A stretch of 29,153 nt of DNA from an uncultured Bacilli bacterium (GCA_947624125.1 CANQIY010000005.1:1-29153), one strand, 5' to 3'. Positions 7,525-17,427 are shown, counted from the stretch's first letter. Numbers and translations: made by a program. The notes: generated by a model not told the origin, from the sequence alone.

Positions 7525-9600
7525 CTAATATCTTTCTTTAATAATATTTTTACTGCAATAATAAGTAATTAAGAAATATCCACCATAAATAATAACAATA
7601 AATATAACGGTAGCAATAATTGATGGTAATAACTCCTCTGTTCCAAATACTTCTAATATTTTAACAGCAAACATGATGCCAAAGATAGAATGAATTAAAG
7701 CAAGTATTAAAGGTAACATAAAGAAAATGGCAATTTGTCTAAATAAGGCTTTATTAATCATCTTTTCATCTGTACCAATTTTACGTAAGCATATAAATCT
7801 TTCTTTATTATCACTACTTTCTGATAATTCTTTTAATCCTAATATGGCCGCACTACTGATTAAGAAAATTATTCCTAAATAAAGACCAATAAAAGTAACC
7901 ATTGCGGATAACCCCGTTGTAGCTTCTTTTATTTCTAACTTTGTTGTTCCACTCGGAAGTAAATATTCTCTCGCTTTAGTATTATTAGCTAAAGCATTTA
8001 TCTCATCCTCGATTTGTGTAACCTTTTCTATATCTCTAGTCTTATAATTACCTATCAAATAATTTTGTTCTAAATATTCTTCATCTATAACATTATCAGA
8101 AACTAAGATAAGACCTGTATTAATGTGTTGACTAGACATTTCTAAAAAACCATCTTGACATGTATTATACTTAGGTTTTAAAGAATGCCCAAACAAATTA
8201 ATTACTTCCCCATTTTGAAGAGCAATGTTTCTTACATCAACCATTGATTTAAAATCAGCTACAATCATATATTCATTGTCATTTAATGAATATTCCTTAA
8301 TCCCATAAAATTTGGCTACTTTATTATAATCACTAATTTTCATAATAGTTTCCATTGTATCATAATCTAAAAAAGGAAGCTCAGTTCTAATACTATTTAA
8401 TTTTGAACCTAAAGTATGGTTCAATGTTAAATTCTCGGTTGCATAAGTATTAACTTCAATATAATCTTTAAAATAAGAAGTAATATCAAAATCTAATAAA
8501 TTAAATAATTCTTGGGCTGTATAATGGGCATTTTTTATTTGGGCATCATTATAACCATAATGGATATATTTATCATAATATTTATCCATATTCAGATTAG
8601 CTATAAACATGGCATCAGCCGGTGCAAGTTCTCTAATATTGGCATTCATCGAATTTTTTACCGTAAGACAAGAAGATAATAAACATATTGTTACAAATAA
8701 CATTAAACAAATAATTGTTGTCGAAAAAACAGTTGTATTAATTTTACTTGAAAATTGTCTTAATGTAAAACTATTTAAACCTTTATAATAATATCTTTTT
8801 AAACTTTGGACTATTCTTAAAATTAAACCTGATAAAGACCAAAAAATCAAAAATGTGGCAACAATACCCATGATAATTGGTTTTAGAATATCTTCTACTT
8901 CTTGTAATGTTAAAAATTCAGCAGTTACTATATGATAAGCTTTACCTAAAACTAAACAAGCAATAATAAATATAATGATACATAAATAAGGATTTTTAAG
9001 TTGAATTTTTTCACTTGTTTTAGCTCCGTTTAATAAATCAATTAACTTACATTTACTTACACTTACTGTATTAAATATCATAACAATTAAATACATAATA
9101 CTAAAATAAATAATAGTTTTAATAAAAGCAGGTGGGGAAAAGACAAAAGCAAATTTTGTAAGTTCAGCTTCAAACATATTGGCTACAACTAAACTCATAC
9201 CCTGAGATAGTAATACACCTAGACCTAAGCCTACTATAAGAGAAATAATACCAATAAATAATGTTTCAAAAAATAATATTAAAGATATTTTTCTTTTACT
9301 CATCCCAAGAGTTAGATAAACCCCAAATTCTTTACTCCGTCTTTTCATTAAAAAACGGGAGGCATAGATAATTAAAAAACCTAATATAAAGGAAACAAAT
9401 ACACTGACACTAGAAAGAAGTGTCATCATAAGAGTAATTAATTCCTCAGTTCTATTGGAAACATTCATCATAACGGTTTGACTATCTAAGGCATTAAAAA
9501 CATAAAAAATAGAAATACCTAAAATAAGAGTAAAAAAATAGATGGCATAATCTTTTAAACTCTTTTTGATATTTTTAAGGGATAATTTACAAAGCATCAT
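7525..9600 (-). CDS. bceB: BceB-type ABC transporter permease (peptide-antibiotic resistance)
   Basis: The 691-residue protein has the ten-helix layout of BceB-like permeases: helices near 17-39, 55-80, 105-128, 158-180, 205-222, 240-263 and 290-312, an external domain of about 250 residues (313-562), then helices near 563-585, 608-635 and 648-680. The FtsX-type coupling segments RRSKEFGVYLTLGMSKRKI and KERFICLRKIGTDEKMI occur after helix 2 and helix 8. The big external loop is the family hallmark and contacts peptide antibiotics or their lipid targets. With BceA and the BceS-like kinase it would both sense and counter cell-wall peptides such as bacitracin or lantibiotics; the actual drug is unknown. 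Its start overlaps the ATPase gene by 14 bases. Confidence 0.88.
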   Translation of the reverse strand: MMLCKLSLKNIKKSLKDYAIYFFTLILGISIFYVFNALDSQTVMMNVSNRTEELITLMMTLLSSVSVFVSFILGFLIIYASRFLMKRRSKEFGVYLTLGMSKRKISLILFFETLFIGIISLIVGLGLGVLLSQGMSLVVANMFEAELTKFAFVFSPPAFIKTIIYFSIMYLIVMIFNTVSVSKCKLIDLLNGAKTSEKIQLKNPYLCIIIFIIACLVLGKAYHIVTAEFLTLQEVEDILKPIIMGIVATFLIFWSLSGLILRIVQSLKRYYYKGLNSFTLRQFSSKINTTVFSTTIICLMLFVTICLLSSCLTVKNSMNANIRELAPADAMFIANLNMDKYYDKYIHYGYNDAQIKNAHYTAQELFNLLDFDITSYFKDYIEVNTYATENLTLNHTLGSKLNSIRTELPFLDYDTMETIMKISDYNKVAKFYGIKEYSLNDNEYMIVADFKSMVDVRNIALQNGEVINLFGHSLKPKYNTCQDGFLEMSSQHINTGLILVSDNVIDEEYLEQNYLIGNYKTRDIEKVTQIEDEINALANNTKAREYLLPSGTTKLEIKEATTGLSAMVTFIGLYLGIIFLISSAAILGLKELSESSDNKERFICLRKIGTDEKMINKALFRQIAIFFMLPLILALIHSIFGIMFAVKILEVFGTEELLPSIIATVIFIVIIYGGYFLITYYCSKNIIKERY

Positions 9601-10351
9601 TTAAATCGCCACCAAGTAAAGTTACAACATCAATAATCTTATCAAAAAATTCTTTACGTGAATAATCACCTTTATGAATTTCTTTAAAAATTTTGCCATC
9701 TTTGATAAAAATTACTCGTCTTGCATAACTGGCGGTAAAAGCATCATGAGTAACCATAAGAATAGTGGCCCCAAGACTTTCTAAATAATTAAATTTTTCA
9801 AGTAACATTTTAGAAGATTTCGAATCTAGGGCACCAGTTGGTTCATCCGCTAAAACTAATTTAGGTTCTGTAATAATAGCTCTTGCTGATGCTACTCTTT
9901 GTTTTTGCCCACCACTCATTTGATAAGGATATTTATTTAAAATATCTTTGATATCTAATTCTTCGGAAACCCGTTTGATTTTTTGCTCTATAACAGAGAC
10001 ATTTTCATTTTGAATTGCTAAAGCAAGAGCAATATTTTCATAAGCAGTTAAAGTATCTAAAAGATTAAAATCTTGAAAGATAAAACCTAATTCTTCTCTT
10101 CTAAATTTATTAAGTTCATTACCTTTTAATTTCGTAATATCAAGTCCACCTACATAAATCTGACCACTAGTTACTTTATCAATGGCCCCGATACAATTTA
10201 AAAGAGTTGTTTTACCTGAACCTGATGCTCCCATTAAACATAAAAATTCCCCTTTCTCAACTTCAAAAGATAGATTATCAATAGCTTTCGTTAAAGATGA
10301 CCGACTACCATAGTATTTTTCAATTTTATCTACTTTTAAAATATTTTCCAT
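9587..10351 (-). CDS. bceA: BceA-type ABC transporter ATPase
   Basis: The protein has all ABC ATPase motifs: Walker A GASGSGKTT (41-49), signature MSGGQKQR (145-152), Walker B LVLADEP (165-171) followed by TGALD, and switch histidine H202. The ADEPTGALD form and MacB/LolD-like sequence are typical of BceA. The open frame extends upstream to a TTG at 10372, but AAAGGAG sits just before the ATG at 10351, so I use 10351 (254 residues). It overlaps the permease gene by 14 bases and would form BceA2B. A TTACA-N4-AGTAA box lies about 70 bases before the start, suggesting control by the response regulator encoded upstream. Confidence 0.9.
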   Translation of the reverse strand: MENILKVDKIEKYYGSRSSLTKAIDNLSFEVEKGEFLCLMGASGSGKTTLLNCIGAIDKVTSGQIYVGGLDITKLKGNELNKFRREELGFIFQDFNLLDTLTAYENIALALAIQNENVSVIEQKIKRVSEELDIKDILNKYPYQMSGGQKQRVASARAIITEPKLVLADEPTGALDSKSSKMLLEKFNYLESLGATILMVTHDAFTASYARRVIFIKDGKIFKEIHKGDYSRKEFFDKIIDVVTLLGGDLNDAL

Positions 10352-10420
10352 AACTTCTCCTTTCCTAAACAATGATAATCCGAAAAAAACTTTTTGTCGC
10401 CTCTTTAATCTTACAAAACA

Positions 10421-10434
10421 TTACAATTTAGTAA
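10421..10434 (-). promoter_or_regulatory. BceR-like box before bceA
   Basis: TTACA-ATTT-AGTAA matches the TNACA-N4-TGTAA pattern I recall for BceR binding, except at one base. A second TTACA lies 10 bases to the left (10411-10415). The box sits between the end of bceS and bceA, about 70 bases before the bceA start. A possible promoter downstream of it is GCGACA-N17-TATCAT (-10 at 10377-10372). Confidence 0.55.
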
Positions 10435-10436
10435 TA

Positions 10437-11456
10437 TTACTTTAAAACATCATAATATTTATTCTTGGCAAACGTAATATATACTTTTGTATATTCATTA
10501 TAAACTGATTCTATATTTATTTTATGCCCTAATTTCTTACACATATTTTTCGCAATATATAAACCCATTCCGGTTGAAATACGACCATTTCTTCCATTTT
10601 CACCCGTAAATGATTTATCAAAGACTTGTTTTAAATCAGAACTTTTTATACCTATCCCATTATCTTCAATAATTAAAATGGTTTTTTCATCTTTATCTTG
10701 AACTGATATTTTAATATAAGAATTATTAATATTCTTTTTATACTTAATACTGTTATTAATTATTTGTCCTAAAATAAATTCTAACCATTTACCATCTGTT
10801 AAAACTTGATAATGGACATCACCAACAATATAATTTATTTTTTCTTCAAGCATTTCATCCATATTTTTAAGCCCAACATTTTTAATAATTTCGGCTAAAT
10901 CTATTTCTTTTATTAAATAGTCTTTTTCAGCATTTTCACTTCTTACATAATATAAGACTTCATCAACATAATCTTCTAATCTTTTTAATTGTAATTTGGT
11001 TTTTTTATCAAATTTATCTTGATGATTATTACTTATTAAAACTAAAGTTGAAAGAGGAATTTTAACTTCATGAATCCACATTTCAATGTATTCTTTAAAA
11101 TCTTGCATATGTTCTTCAATTATTCTGACATTTTCATTCATCGATTTATTTATTTCATATAAAGCTTGCTCTAATAATTCTCCTTCATAAAATTCGGGTT
11201 TAGCTAACGTTTCTAATACTAAATAACTTTTATCAAGTGCTTTAATATTACTAAGTAAATCATTATAAAATTTTTTCTTTCGAAAATAGGGAATTAATAA
11301 AATAAGAATAAAATAAAAGAAAGCTAAAAACGATGATGCGCAAATAACTTGTTTTTCAACTTTAAAAGCAAAGAAAATAAGTAAATTGAAACCATAACAA
11401 ATGAGAAATAATAATACTTTATCTAAATTATCTTTTAAATAAGCACCGATTTTCAT
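10437..11456 (-). CDS. bceS: BceS-type intramembrane-sensing histidine kinase
   Basis: The 339-residue kinase has two membrane helices (about 13-31 and 36-57) joined by only a few residues, so it has no external sensing domain; this is the mark of kinases that sense through their partner BceB-type transporter. The phospho-acceptor is H129 in EMWIHEVKIPLS. The ATPase domain shows the N box (IINNSIKYKK), DNGIGI and GMGLYIAKNM. It would phosphorylate the adjacent response regulator when the transporter meets its peptide. Its start overlaps the regulator stop by four bases (ATGA), giving translational coupling. It is followed by the bceA promoter region. Confidence 0.9.
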   Translation of the reverse strand: MKIGAYLKDNLDKVLLFLICYGFNLLIFFAFKVEKQVICASSFLAFFYFILILLIPYFRKKKFYNDLLSNIKALDKSYLVLETLAKPEFYEGELLEQALYEINKSMNENVRIIEEHMQDFKEYIEMWIHEVKIPLSTLVLISNNHQDKFDKKTKLQLKRLEDYVDEVLYYVRSENAEKDYLIKEIDLAEIIKNVGLKNMDEMLEEKINYIVGDVHYQVLTDGKWLEFILGQIINNSIKYKKNINNSYIKISVQDKDEKTILIIEDNGIGIKSSDLKQVFDKSFTGENGRNGRISTGMGLYIAKNMCKKLGHKINIESVYNEYTKVYITFAKNKYYDVLK

Positions 11457-12121
11457 AATAAAATGTACCCCATTCCTTTTTTAGTATTTATAACATCGGG
11501 ATAACCTATTTCTTTTAATTTACTTCTAAGCCTACTAATATTGACAGTTAAAGCATTTTCATTTACATATTCTGAATTATCCCATAAAGTTGTCATGAGT
11601 TCTTCTCTTGTTACTATTCTATTTTGATGATTTAATAAATAAGAAAAAATTATCATTTCATTCTTCGTAAGTTCTAATTCTAAATTATCTTTTTTGATTA
11701 TCCCTTTTTGATAATTAAATTTTAATTCTCGGTAAGTTAATTCGGGTGAATTAAAACTTCCCTTTACTCTTTTTAAAACTGCACCAATTCTTAAAAGTAA
11801 TATATTAGGATTATAAGGTTTAGTAATATAATCATCGGCACCATAAGAAATAGATAAAGCTTCATCAATTTCTGAATTAATACTTGTAACCATAATAACG
11901 GGAATATTAGTTTCTTTTCTTAAATTTTGTAATAAAACTTCACCATTTATGTAAGGAATATTGATATCAAGTAAAATTAAATCGGGTGATACTTCTAATA
12001 TTTCTTTTAAAGCTTCTTTAAAATCTTTTAAAAGATAGACTTCATAATTATGGTGCTCTAATAACTTTGCTAGTTCATTACATATTAATTTATCATCTTC
12101 AATTACCATTATTTTACTCAT
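11453..12121 (-). CDS. bceR: BceR-type response regulator (OmpR family)
   Basis: This has a receiver domain (acidic D9/D10, phosphorylated D52 in LLLDINIP, TKPYNP loop near 102) and a winged-helix output domain ending KGMGYIL. The frame is open to 12172, but MSKIMVIEDD is the natural family start; ATG 12121 gives 222 residues, while an ATG at 12133 is a weaker choice. The ribosome site is poor in both cases. A perfect TTACA-N4-TGTAA box (12175-12188) lies about 55 bases upstream, so autoregulation is likely, and a near-copy precedes bceA. Read-through from the upstream two-component operon is possible because no terminator separates them. Confidence 0.87.
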   Translation of the reverse strand: MSKIMVIEDDKLICNELAKLLEHHNYEVYLLKDFKEALKEILEVSPDLILLDINIPYINGEVLLQNLRKETNIPVIMVTSINSEIDEALSISYGADDYITKPYNPNILLLRIGAVLKRVKGSFNSPELTYRELKFNYQKGIIKKDNLELELTKNEMIIFSYLLNHQNRIVTREELMTTLWDNSEYVNENALTVNISRLRSKLKEIGYPDVINTKKGMGYILL

Positions 12122-12174
12122 ATTTTCCCACATTTCTTTTTTATTATTGTAACATATATAATTTAAATCCATTC

Positions 12175-12188
12175 TTACATTTTTGTAA
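12175..12188 (-). promoter_or_regulatory. BceR-like box before bceR
   Basis: TTACA-TTTT-TGTAA is a perfect inverted repeat with a four-base spacer and fits the TNACA-N4-TGTAA pattern I recall for BceR. It lies in the gap between the second kinase gene (ends 12203) and bceR. Confidence 0.55.
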
Positions 12189-12202
12189 TATTTAAAAATT
12201 AC

Positions 12203-13417
12203 TTATATATTAAAATATTTAATTATGAATTCTGTTCCTTTTTTTAAAGATTTTACCTTAATAAGACCATTATTATTTTCAATAATTGTTTTAGCTAAGG
12301 AAAGACCTATTCCCATACTATCAAAAGATGCATTTTTACCTTGATAAAATCTTTCAAATATATGAGGTATTTCTTTTTTCATAATACCTTCACCATAATC
12401 TTTAATTGTAATCATGGCATAAACTTTATTTTGCGTATAAGAAATATCAATACTACTATTTTCTAAAGAATGCTCAACACAATTTTTAATAATGTTCGTT
12501 AAAGCTTCAGTTTGCCATCTAAAATCACAAGTTATTTGCGCTTTATCATCACCTTTAACATTGATTTTAATATTTTTTAAATCACATAAAGTTGAAACAT
12601 TTTTTAAAGACTCATTTATAAGATTTTTTAAAAATTGTTTTTCTTTCGTAAATTTAATAGTATTAGCTTCAAATTTTGATAATTTTAAAAGTGACTGCAC
12701 TAAAAAATTGATATTAATGATATTTCTTTTAATATCTCTTAGAAAATCATCTCTTGTTTCTTTTTCCATATTAGCATCATCTATTAAATTATCAAGCATT
12801 ATTAAAATACTTGTAAGAGGTGTTTTTAATTGATGAGATATATCTTCTAAAGAAATTTTTAAATTTTCTTTATCTTTCTTCGAATTTTCCGCTGTCTCTT
12901 TTAACATCACAGTTGTCTTATATATTTCATTTTTTAATATCGATAGTTCATCTTCAGAATTCGAGTCTATTTTTAAACTATAATTTTTCTTATTTATTTC
13001 TTCAATATATTTCGTAATTTCTCTTATTTCTTTATCTCTTTTTCTTAAATATATTATAAATAAAGAAAGTATAGATAACATACCTAGTATCAAAATAAGC
13101 ATATTAAAAAGTAAAAATTCTTGATGTTTTTCGTTATTTTCTAATACAATAGCTTTATCATTTAAACTAAGACCATATTTTTTTAAAGTTTTAGACTCAG
13201 TATTTCCCTCACTATTTAAAATTTCTATGATTTCTTTTTCGCTTACATTTGGATATTTATTTTGTAAAGTATCCACAATATTATTAATTTTTTGATTAAA
13301 ATTATTAGTATATATTCGATATTCATATAAATTTATTATTAAAAATAATCCTAAAAAGCAAAGAAAAATAATTATAACTTTAAATAACCATTTTTGAAAT
13401 GCCATTTTATTCTTCAT
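12203..13417 (-). CDS. Sensor histidine kinase of the second cargo system
   Basis: The 404-residue kinase has helices at about 12-30 and 102-123 flanking a 70-residue external domain, a linker/HAMP-like segment (125-170), the phospho-acceptor H195 in EDISHQLKTPLTS, and an ATPase domain ending with DYGEGI and GIGLSLAKTII. The SHQLKTPLTS form is common in kinases paired with FtsX-type ABC transporters for peptide or glycopeptide stress. Unlike the BceS-like kinase it does have an external domain, so it may sense a ligand directly. Its start overlaps the regulator gene by 11 bases. It is transcribed towards bceR with no clear terminator after it. Confidence 0.88.
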   Translation of the reverse strand: MKNKMAFQKWLFKVIIIFLCFLGLFLIINLYEYRIYTNNFNQKINNIVDTLQNKYPNVSEKEIIEILNSEGNTESKTLKKYGLSLNDKAIVLENNEKHQEFLLFNMLILILGMLSILSLFIIYLRKRDKEIREITKYIEEINKKNYSLKIDSNSEDELSILKNEIYKTTVMLKETAENSKKDKENLKISLEDISHQLKTPLTSILIMLDNLIDDANMEKETRDDFLRDIKRNIININFLVQSLLKLSKFEANTIKFTKEKQFLKNLINESLKNVSTLCDLKNIKINVKGDDKAQITCDFRWQTEALTNIIKNCVEHSLENSSIDISYTQNKVYAMITIKDYGEGIMKKEIPHIFERFYQGKNASFDSMGIGLSLAKTIIENNNGLIKVKSLKKGTEFIIKYFNI

Positions 13418-14063
13418 CTATTCTATAACCTATACCTTTTATTGTTTCAATTAGATTTATTCCTATTTTTGTTCTAATTCTTTGCAGATAAACAGTAATT
13501 GTATGGTCATCAACATAATTACCTGTCCATTCCCATATTTTATCTAATATTACATTTCTTGATACTACTTTTCCTAAATTATTAAACAGAAGATTAATAA
13601 TTTTTAATTCTAGGGGTGTTAATTCTATTTCAATCCCATCTTTATAAATAATAGCTTTATCAAGATTATATGTTATATTTTTAACTCTTATTATACTTTT
13701 TTTATTGTTACGTAATAATACTTTATTAACTCTTGCTAATAATTCTTTTGTACTAAATGGTTTAGTTATATAATCTTCTGCCCCAAGTTCTAAACCTTTA
13801 ACAATATCATCTTCTTCATCTTTAGCTGTTAAAAAGATAGTTGGAACATTTAATATTTTAATTACTTCATTATATAAATGCCAACCATTACCATCAGGAA
13901 GTGTTATATCTAAAATAATTAAAGCAATATCTTTATTCTTCTTTAAATATTCTTTGGCATCTTTAACATTAGTTTTAAAGAATAAATGAAGATTATTTTT
14001 GGAAAAAGAATACATAAGACCTTTCACAATTGACATATTATCCTCAATTAATAAAATCTTCAT
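13407..14063 (-). CDS. Response regulator of the second cargo system (OmpR family)
   Basis: The 218-residue protein has a receiver domain (D8, phosphorylated D52 in LIILDITLP, TKPFS loop) and an OmpR/PhoB winged helix ending in IKGIGYRI. OmpR-type regulators bind direct repeats, and three RTTAC repeats at 11-bp spacing lie before the ABC transporter operon that ends just upstream, so that promoter is its probable target. The gene has its own upstream region after the transporter terminator with two overlapping TATAAT boxes (14083-14093, minus strand) and ribosome site AAAGGAA before ATG 14063. No good -35 accompanies these -10 boxes. Confidence 0.88.
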   Translation of the reverse strand: MKILLIEDNMSIVKGLMYSFSKNNLHLFFKTNVKDAKEYLKKNKDIALIILDITLPDGNGWHLYNEVIKILNVPTIFLTAKDEEDDIVKGLELGAEDYITKPFSTKELLARVNKVLLRNNKKSIIRVKNITYNLDKAIIYKDGIEIELTPLELKIINLLFNNLGKVVSRNVILDKIWEWTGNYVDDHTITVYLQRIRTKIGINLIETIKGIGYRIDEE

Positions 14064-14105
14064 AAATAAAAGTTCCTTTCTAATTATATTATATCATATT
14101 AGAAA

Positions 14106-14120
14106 GAGGCTTATCGCCTC
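14106..14120 (-). terminator. Hairpin after the second ABC permease
   Basis: GAGGC (14106-14110) pairs with GCCTC (14116-14120) over a five-base loop, two bases past the permease stop codon. The T-run on the minus strand is short (TTTCT), so termination may be partial. Confidence 0.55.
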
Positions 14121-14121
14121 C

Positions 14122-16728
14122 TTAAATATTTTCATTTCTAATTGTTTCGATAGTATTTTGTTTATTTATTTTCTTAACCATGTATTTCATAATTAAAATG
14201 ATAAGAACAAAGACAGTTATGATACTAATTAAAATCGCTAATAAAGGTAGATTATAAGTTACTTCATTAAAGTATTTATATATTACATAAGAAATAAGAA
14301 GTCCAATAGGAATACCAATAATTAATGATTTACAACCAATAAAGATACTTTCTAAACTGAGCATTTTATTAAATTCCTTTTTGGTCATTCCAACTGATTT
14401 TAACATAGCAAATTCATTTCGTCTTAATTCCATATTGGTTGTAATCGTATTAAAGATATTCGTGATACCAATTAGAGATACAACAATAATAAATCCATAT
14501 AAGAATATTCCTACTAGAGTAAGTAAATTTTCCATTATTTTGATATTTTCTTCGTAATTATTTAAAGTATAAATTTCCCTAGTTAAATAATTATCAATAT
14601 CATCTTGTAATTTACTAGCATTATCAGCTTTATAAAAAATTTGGAGTTTAGTAGTATCAATCAGTTCATCAAACAATTCATCACTTATAAATAATATTTT
14701 ACCGCCTAAATCTTGAAAACCAAAAGGTAATTCTTCCGTAGTAGCTCCGATAGTAAAAGTATAATCCTCATTATTAGTAAAATAACCTTCTAATTTATCA
14801 TTAACTTTATAATCTAAAACTTTAACTTTTTTTCGTTTAATATTTTTAACCTCTTTATCATATACGGATAATTCTTCATGGTAATCATAAAGAATAGCTT
14901 TATCTTTAATTGCTTCATAATTTAAACCTAACCTTTTGATATATTTTTGATATTCTTGCTTGCCCATAGCATAAAGACGAATTTCTTCTTCAGGAGTTTT
15001 ACTTTCATTAATATGTTCAATTTCTAGATATTCTTTATTATATTTAACATTTTTTAAAGTAAAATCATTATATCTAATAATAGCTACTTCTTTAACATTA
15101 TCCATGGTAGTAGTATTTACAAAACGAGATAAATTATCTTTAGTAACATTAAATGTTGTTAAAGATAAATTATATTCTAAATAATCAAGTTCTTCTCTTA
15201 CCTCTTTATAAGCCATATCCATAAAAGAAGATAATCCTATAAAGACAAAGACAGATGTCACAAGTGAAATTATAGTTGTTCGATATTTCTTTTTATTTCT
15301 TTTTAAATTTTTATAAGATATTTCCCCACCTATTCCAAATAGTTTTTTGATATATTTGGATGTTTTTAAATTTTTAGTCTTAATTTTAATATCGGCACTA
15401 TTACGAATCGACTCTATTGGTGATACCTTTGATGCTCGTTTAGCACTTTTGAAAGCTGAAAAATAAATTGTTACAATACCAAGTGCAATTGAAAAAAGAC
15501 AAGCAATTAGGGAAAAATGAAATTGAAGTTCAATAGCTCCATTCGTAATCTTAGCAAAATAAAAGTTACTAATTAATACTAAAATAAAGGACGCTAAAAA
15601 GCCAAAGATTATACCTAATGGAATACCTATTAAACCTAAGATAGTGGCTTCATAAAAAACATTTTTCTTAATTTGTTTTTTAGTTGCCCCAATACTACGA
15701 AGCATACCATATTGTTTTGTTTTTTCCGTAATAGAAATATCAAAACTATTTTTGATACAAAAAACAGATGTAAAAATAATTATAGCAATGACTATACACA
15801 CAACCATTCCTAACCCAACAATATTACTACTGGCAATAGGATTTGTTTCTAAACCAATTAAATAGTCATTTTCAGCAAGAGCATATTTCGCTTTTTTCAT
15901 TTCTTCTTCATATTTATCATACGAAATATTGCCTTTAGTATTAGCTATATTAAATATATTTTCATCTACACCAATTATATTAGCGGTAAGTTTATAAAAA
16001 TTTTTAATGCCATCTTTTGTATACCTAGCATAAATATCTACTTTATCAAATATTTCACTATCGTCCATATAAGTTATAAAAGTATAGCCAGGGGCATAAT
16101 AACTTTCAATATTAGTAGCGGGTCTTTCAATAATGCCCACTATTTTATAAGTTTTAGAAGTAGTATTTACAATATCTTCTAGAAGAGTACTATAATCATT
16201 AGTTCGAAAAGGATTATTTTGGTCTAATTCAACATTATCTATTAAACTAATTCTTTTTCCAATATCAATAGTAATACTATCTCCAACATTAAGAACTAAT
16301 CTACCATTAGTTTTTAAATGCGTTGGAATAATTATTTCATTACTATTCATAGGTAATCTTCCCTCAACTAATTTGACGGATAAATTAGTAAGAGAATTTT
16401 TAGTAAAAGCTTTTACAAAAGCATATGGTTTATCTTTATTTTGAGAATTAATTTTTGCATAGCCAATATTTTTAACTAAACTAAGATTTTCAATTTCCCG
16501 GTTATTCTGAAAAACATCTAAATCAGAAACAGGAACATCATAAAAAGCGACATGAAAGTTACCTTTTTGCTTTGCTTCATATTTAATTAAAGACTTTATT
16601 CCACTTGAGTATAAAGATGCCACGGCAGTAATTAAAGCCACCGATAAAATAATGCCAATAATGGTTACAATTGTTCTTTTTTTATTTAATTTTAAATTTT
16701 TGACTGTTAATTTATTAAGCAAGTTCAC
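14122..16728 (-). CDS. Large FtsX-type ABC transporter permease (duplicated domain)
   Basis: The 868-residue protein has an internal two-fold layout: helix 1 at about 17-40, an external region to about 300, three helices (about 301-430), then a second helix near 480-505, a second external region to about 745, and three final helices. Both halves end with FtsX-type coupling segments (KTKQYGMLRSIGATKKQI and RRNEFAMLKSVGMTKKEF). This eight-helix form is common in Firmicutes transporters that export or counter antimicrobial peptides or lipid-linked compounds; the substrate is unknown. It starts with GTG at 16728, supported by GGAGG six bases upstream, and overlaps the ATPase gene by 14 bases. Confidence 0.85.
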   Translation of the reverse strand: MNLLNKLTVKNLKLNKKRTIVTIIGIILSVALITAVASLYSSGIKSLIKYEAKQKGNFHVAFYDVPVSDLDVFQNNREIENLSLVKNIGYAKINSQNKDKPYAFVKAFTKNSLTNLSVKLVEGRLPMNSNEIIIPTHLKTNGRLVLNVGDSITIDIGKRISLIDNVELDQNNPFRTNDYSTLLEDIVNTTSKTYKIVGIIERPATNIESYYAPGYTFITYMDDSEIFDKVDIYARYTKDGIKNFYKLTANIIGVDENIFNIANTKGNISYDKYEEEMKKAKYALAENDYLIGLETNPIASSNIVGLGMVVCIVIAIIIFTSVFCIKNSFDISITEKTKQYGMLRSIGATKKQIKKNVFYEATILGLIGIPLGIIFGFLASFILVLISNFYFAKITNGAIELQFHFSLIACLFSIALGIVTIYFSAFKSAKRASKVSPIESIRNSADIKIKTKNLKTSKYIKKLFGIGGEISYKNLKRNKKKYRTTIISLVTSVFVFIGLSSFMDMAYKEVREELDYLEYNLSLTTFNVTKDNLSRFVNTTTMDNVKEVAIIRYNDFTLKNVKYNKEYLEIEHINESKTPEEEIRLYAMGKQEYQKYIKRLGLNYEAIKDKAILYDYHEELSVYDKEVKNIKRKKVKVLDYKVNDKLEGYFTNNEDYTFTIGATTEELPFGFQDLGGKILFISDELFDELIDTTKLQIFYKADNASKLQDDIDNYLTREIYTLNNYEENIKIMENLLTLVGIFLYGFIIVVSLIGITNIFNTITTNMELRRNEFAMLKSVGMTKKEFNKMLSLESIFIGCKSLIIGIPIGLLISYVIYKYFNEVTYNLPLLAILISIITVFVLIILIMKYMVKKINKQNTIETIRNENI

Positions 16729-17401
16729 AATTTTCCTCCGCTACCATCTTTCCATCTTCTAATTTTATAATTCTATCTGCAAACTTAGCTATTTCCATAT
16801 TATGGGTAATCATAATAATGGTTTGATTAAATTCTTTATTAGACTTTTTTAATAATGCGACAATTTCATCGCTAGCTTTGGAATCTAAGTTTCCGGTTGG
16901 TTCATCCGCTAATATTAAAGCTGGCTCAGTAATTAAAGCTCGACCAATACTAGTTCTTTGTTGTTGGCCACCGGATAATTCATTGGGTAGATGATTTCTT
17001 CTATTTTCTAAACCTAATAATTTTAATAATTCATTTAATGACTCTTTATTTATTTTACGATTATCTAAATCTAGCGGTAAAGTAATATTTTCTTCAACAT
17101 TTAAAATAGGAATTAAATTATAAAATTGATAAATTAAACCAATTTGTCTTCTTCTAAAAATAGCTAATTTATCATCATCAAAATTATAAATATCTTTGTT
17201 ATCAATATAAACTTTCCCACTTGTTGGTCTATCAACTCCACCAATTAAATGTAAAAGAGTTGATTTACCACTGCCGGATGCCCCGACAATTGCTACAAAT
17301 TCACCTTTTTCCACAGTAAATGATACATTATCTAATGCTATAACTTTCGTTGTATCTTTCCCATAAATCTTTGTTAAATTTTCTACTCTTAATATCTCCA
17401 T
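16715..17401 (-). CDS. ABC transporter ATPase, MacB/LolD-like
   Basis: The 228-residue ATPase has Walker A GASGSGKST (40-48), signature LSGGQQQR (142-149), Walker B LILADEPTGNLD (162-173) and switch histidine H200. ADEPTGNLD and the length are typical of MacB/LolD-type partners of FtsX permeases. It would power the large permease encoded directly downstream, with which it shares a 14-base overlap. The ATG at 17401 follows an AAAGGA site. Upstream is a clear -10 with regulator-type direct repeats, so this two-gene operon is probably induced by the second two-component system. Confidence 0.9.
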   Translation of the reverse strand: MEILRVENLTKIYGKDTTKVIALDNVSFTVEKGEFVAIVGASGSGKSTLLHLIGGVDRPTSGKVYIDNKDIYNFDDDKLAIFRRRQIGLIYQFYNLIPILNVEENITLPLDLDNRKINKESLNELLKLLGLENRRNHLPNELSGGQQQRTSIGRALITEPALILADEPTGNLDSKASDEIVALLKKSNKEFNQTIIMITHNMEIAKFADRIIKLEDGKMVAEENCELA

Positions 17402-17427
17402 TTTAAAATTTTCCTTTCTTGCTATCT

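Noticed and set aside
12492..13017. Plus-strand ORFs opposite the second kinase gene
   Set aside because: They are low-complexity, Phe/Leu/Ser-rich antisense shadows of a clear kinase coding region and lack ribosome sites. The same applies to plus-strand frames at 5015-5245, 6129-6407 and 13999-14196 and the minus-strand frame at 22385-22642.
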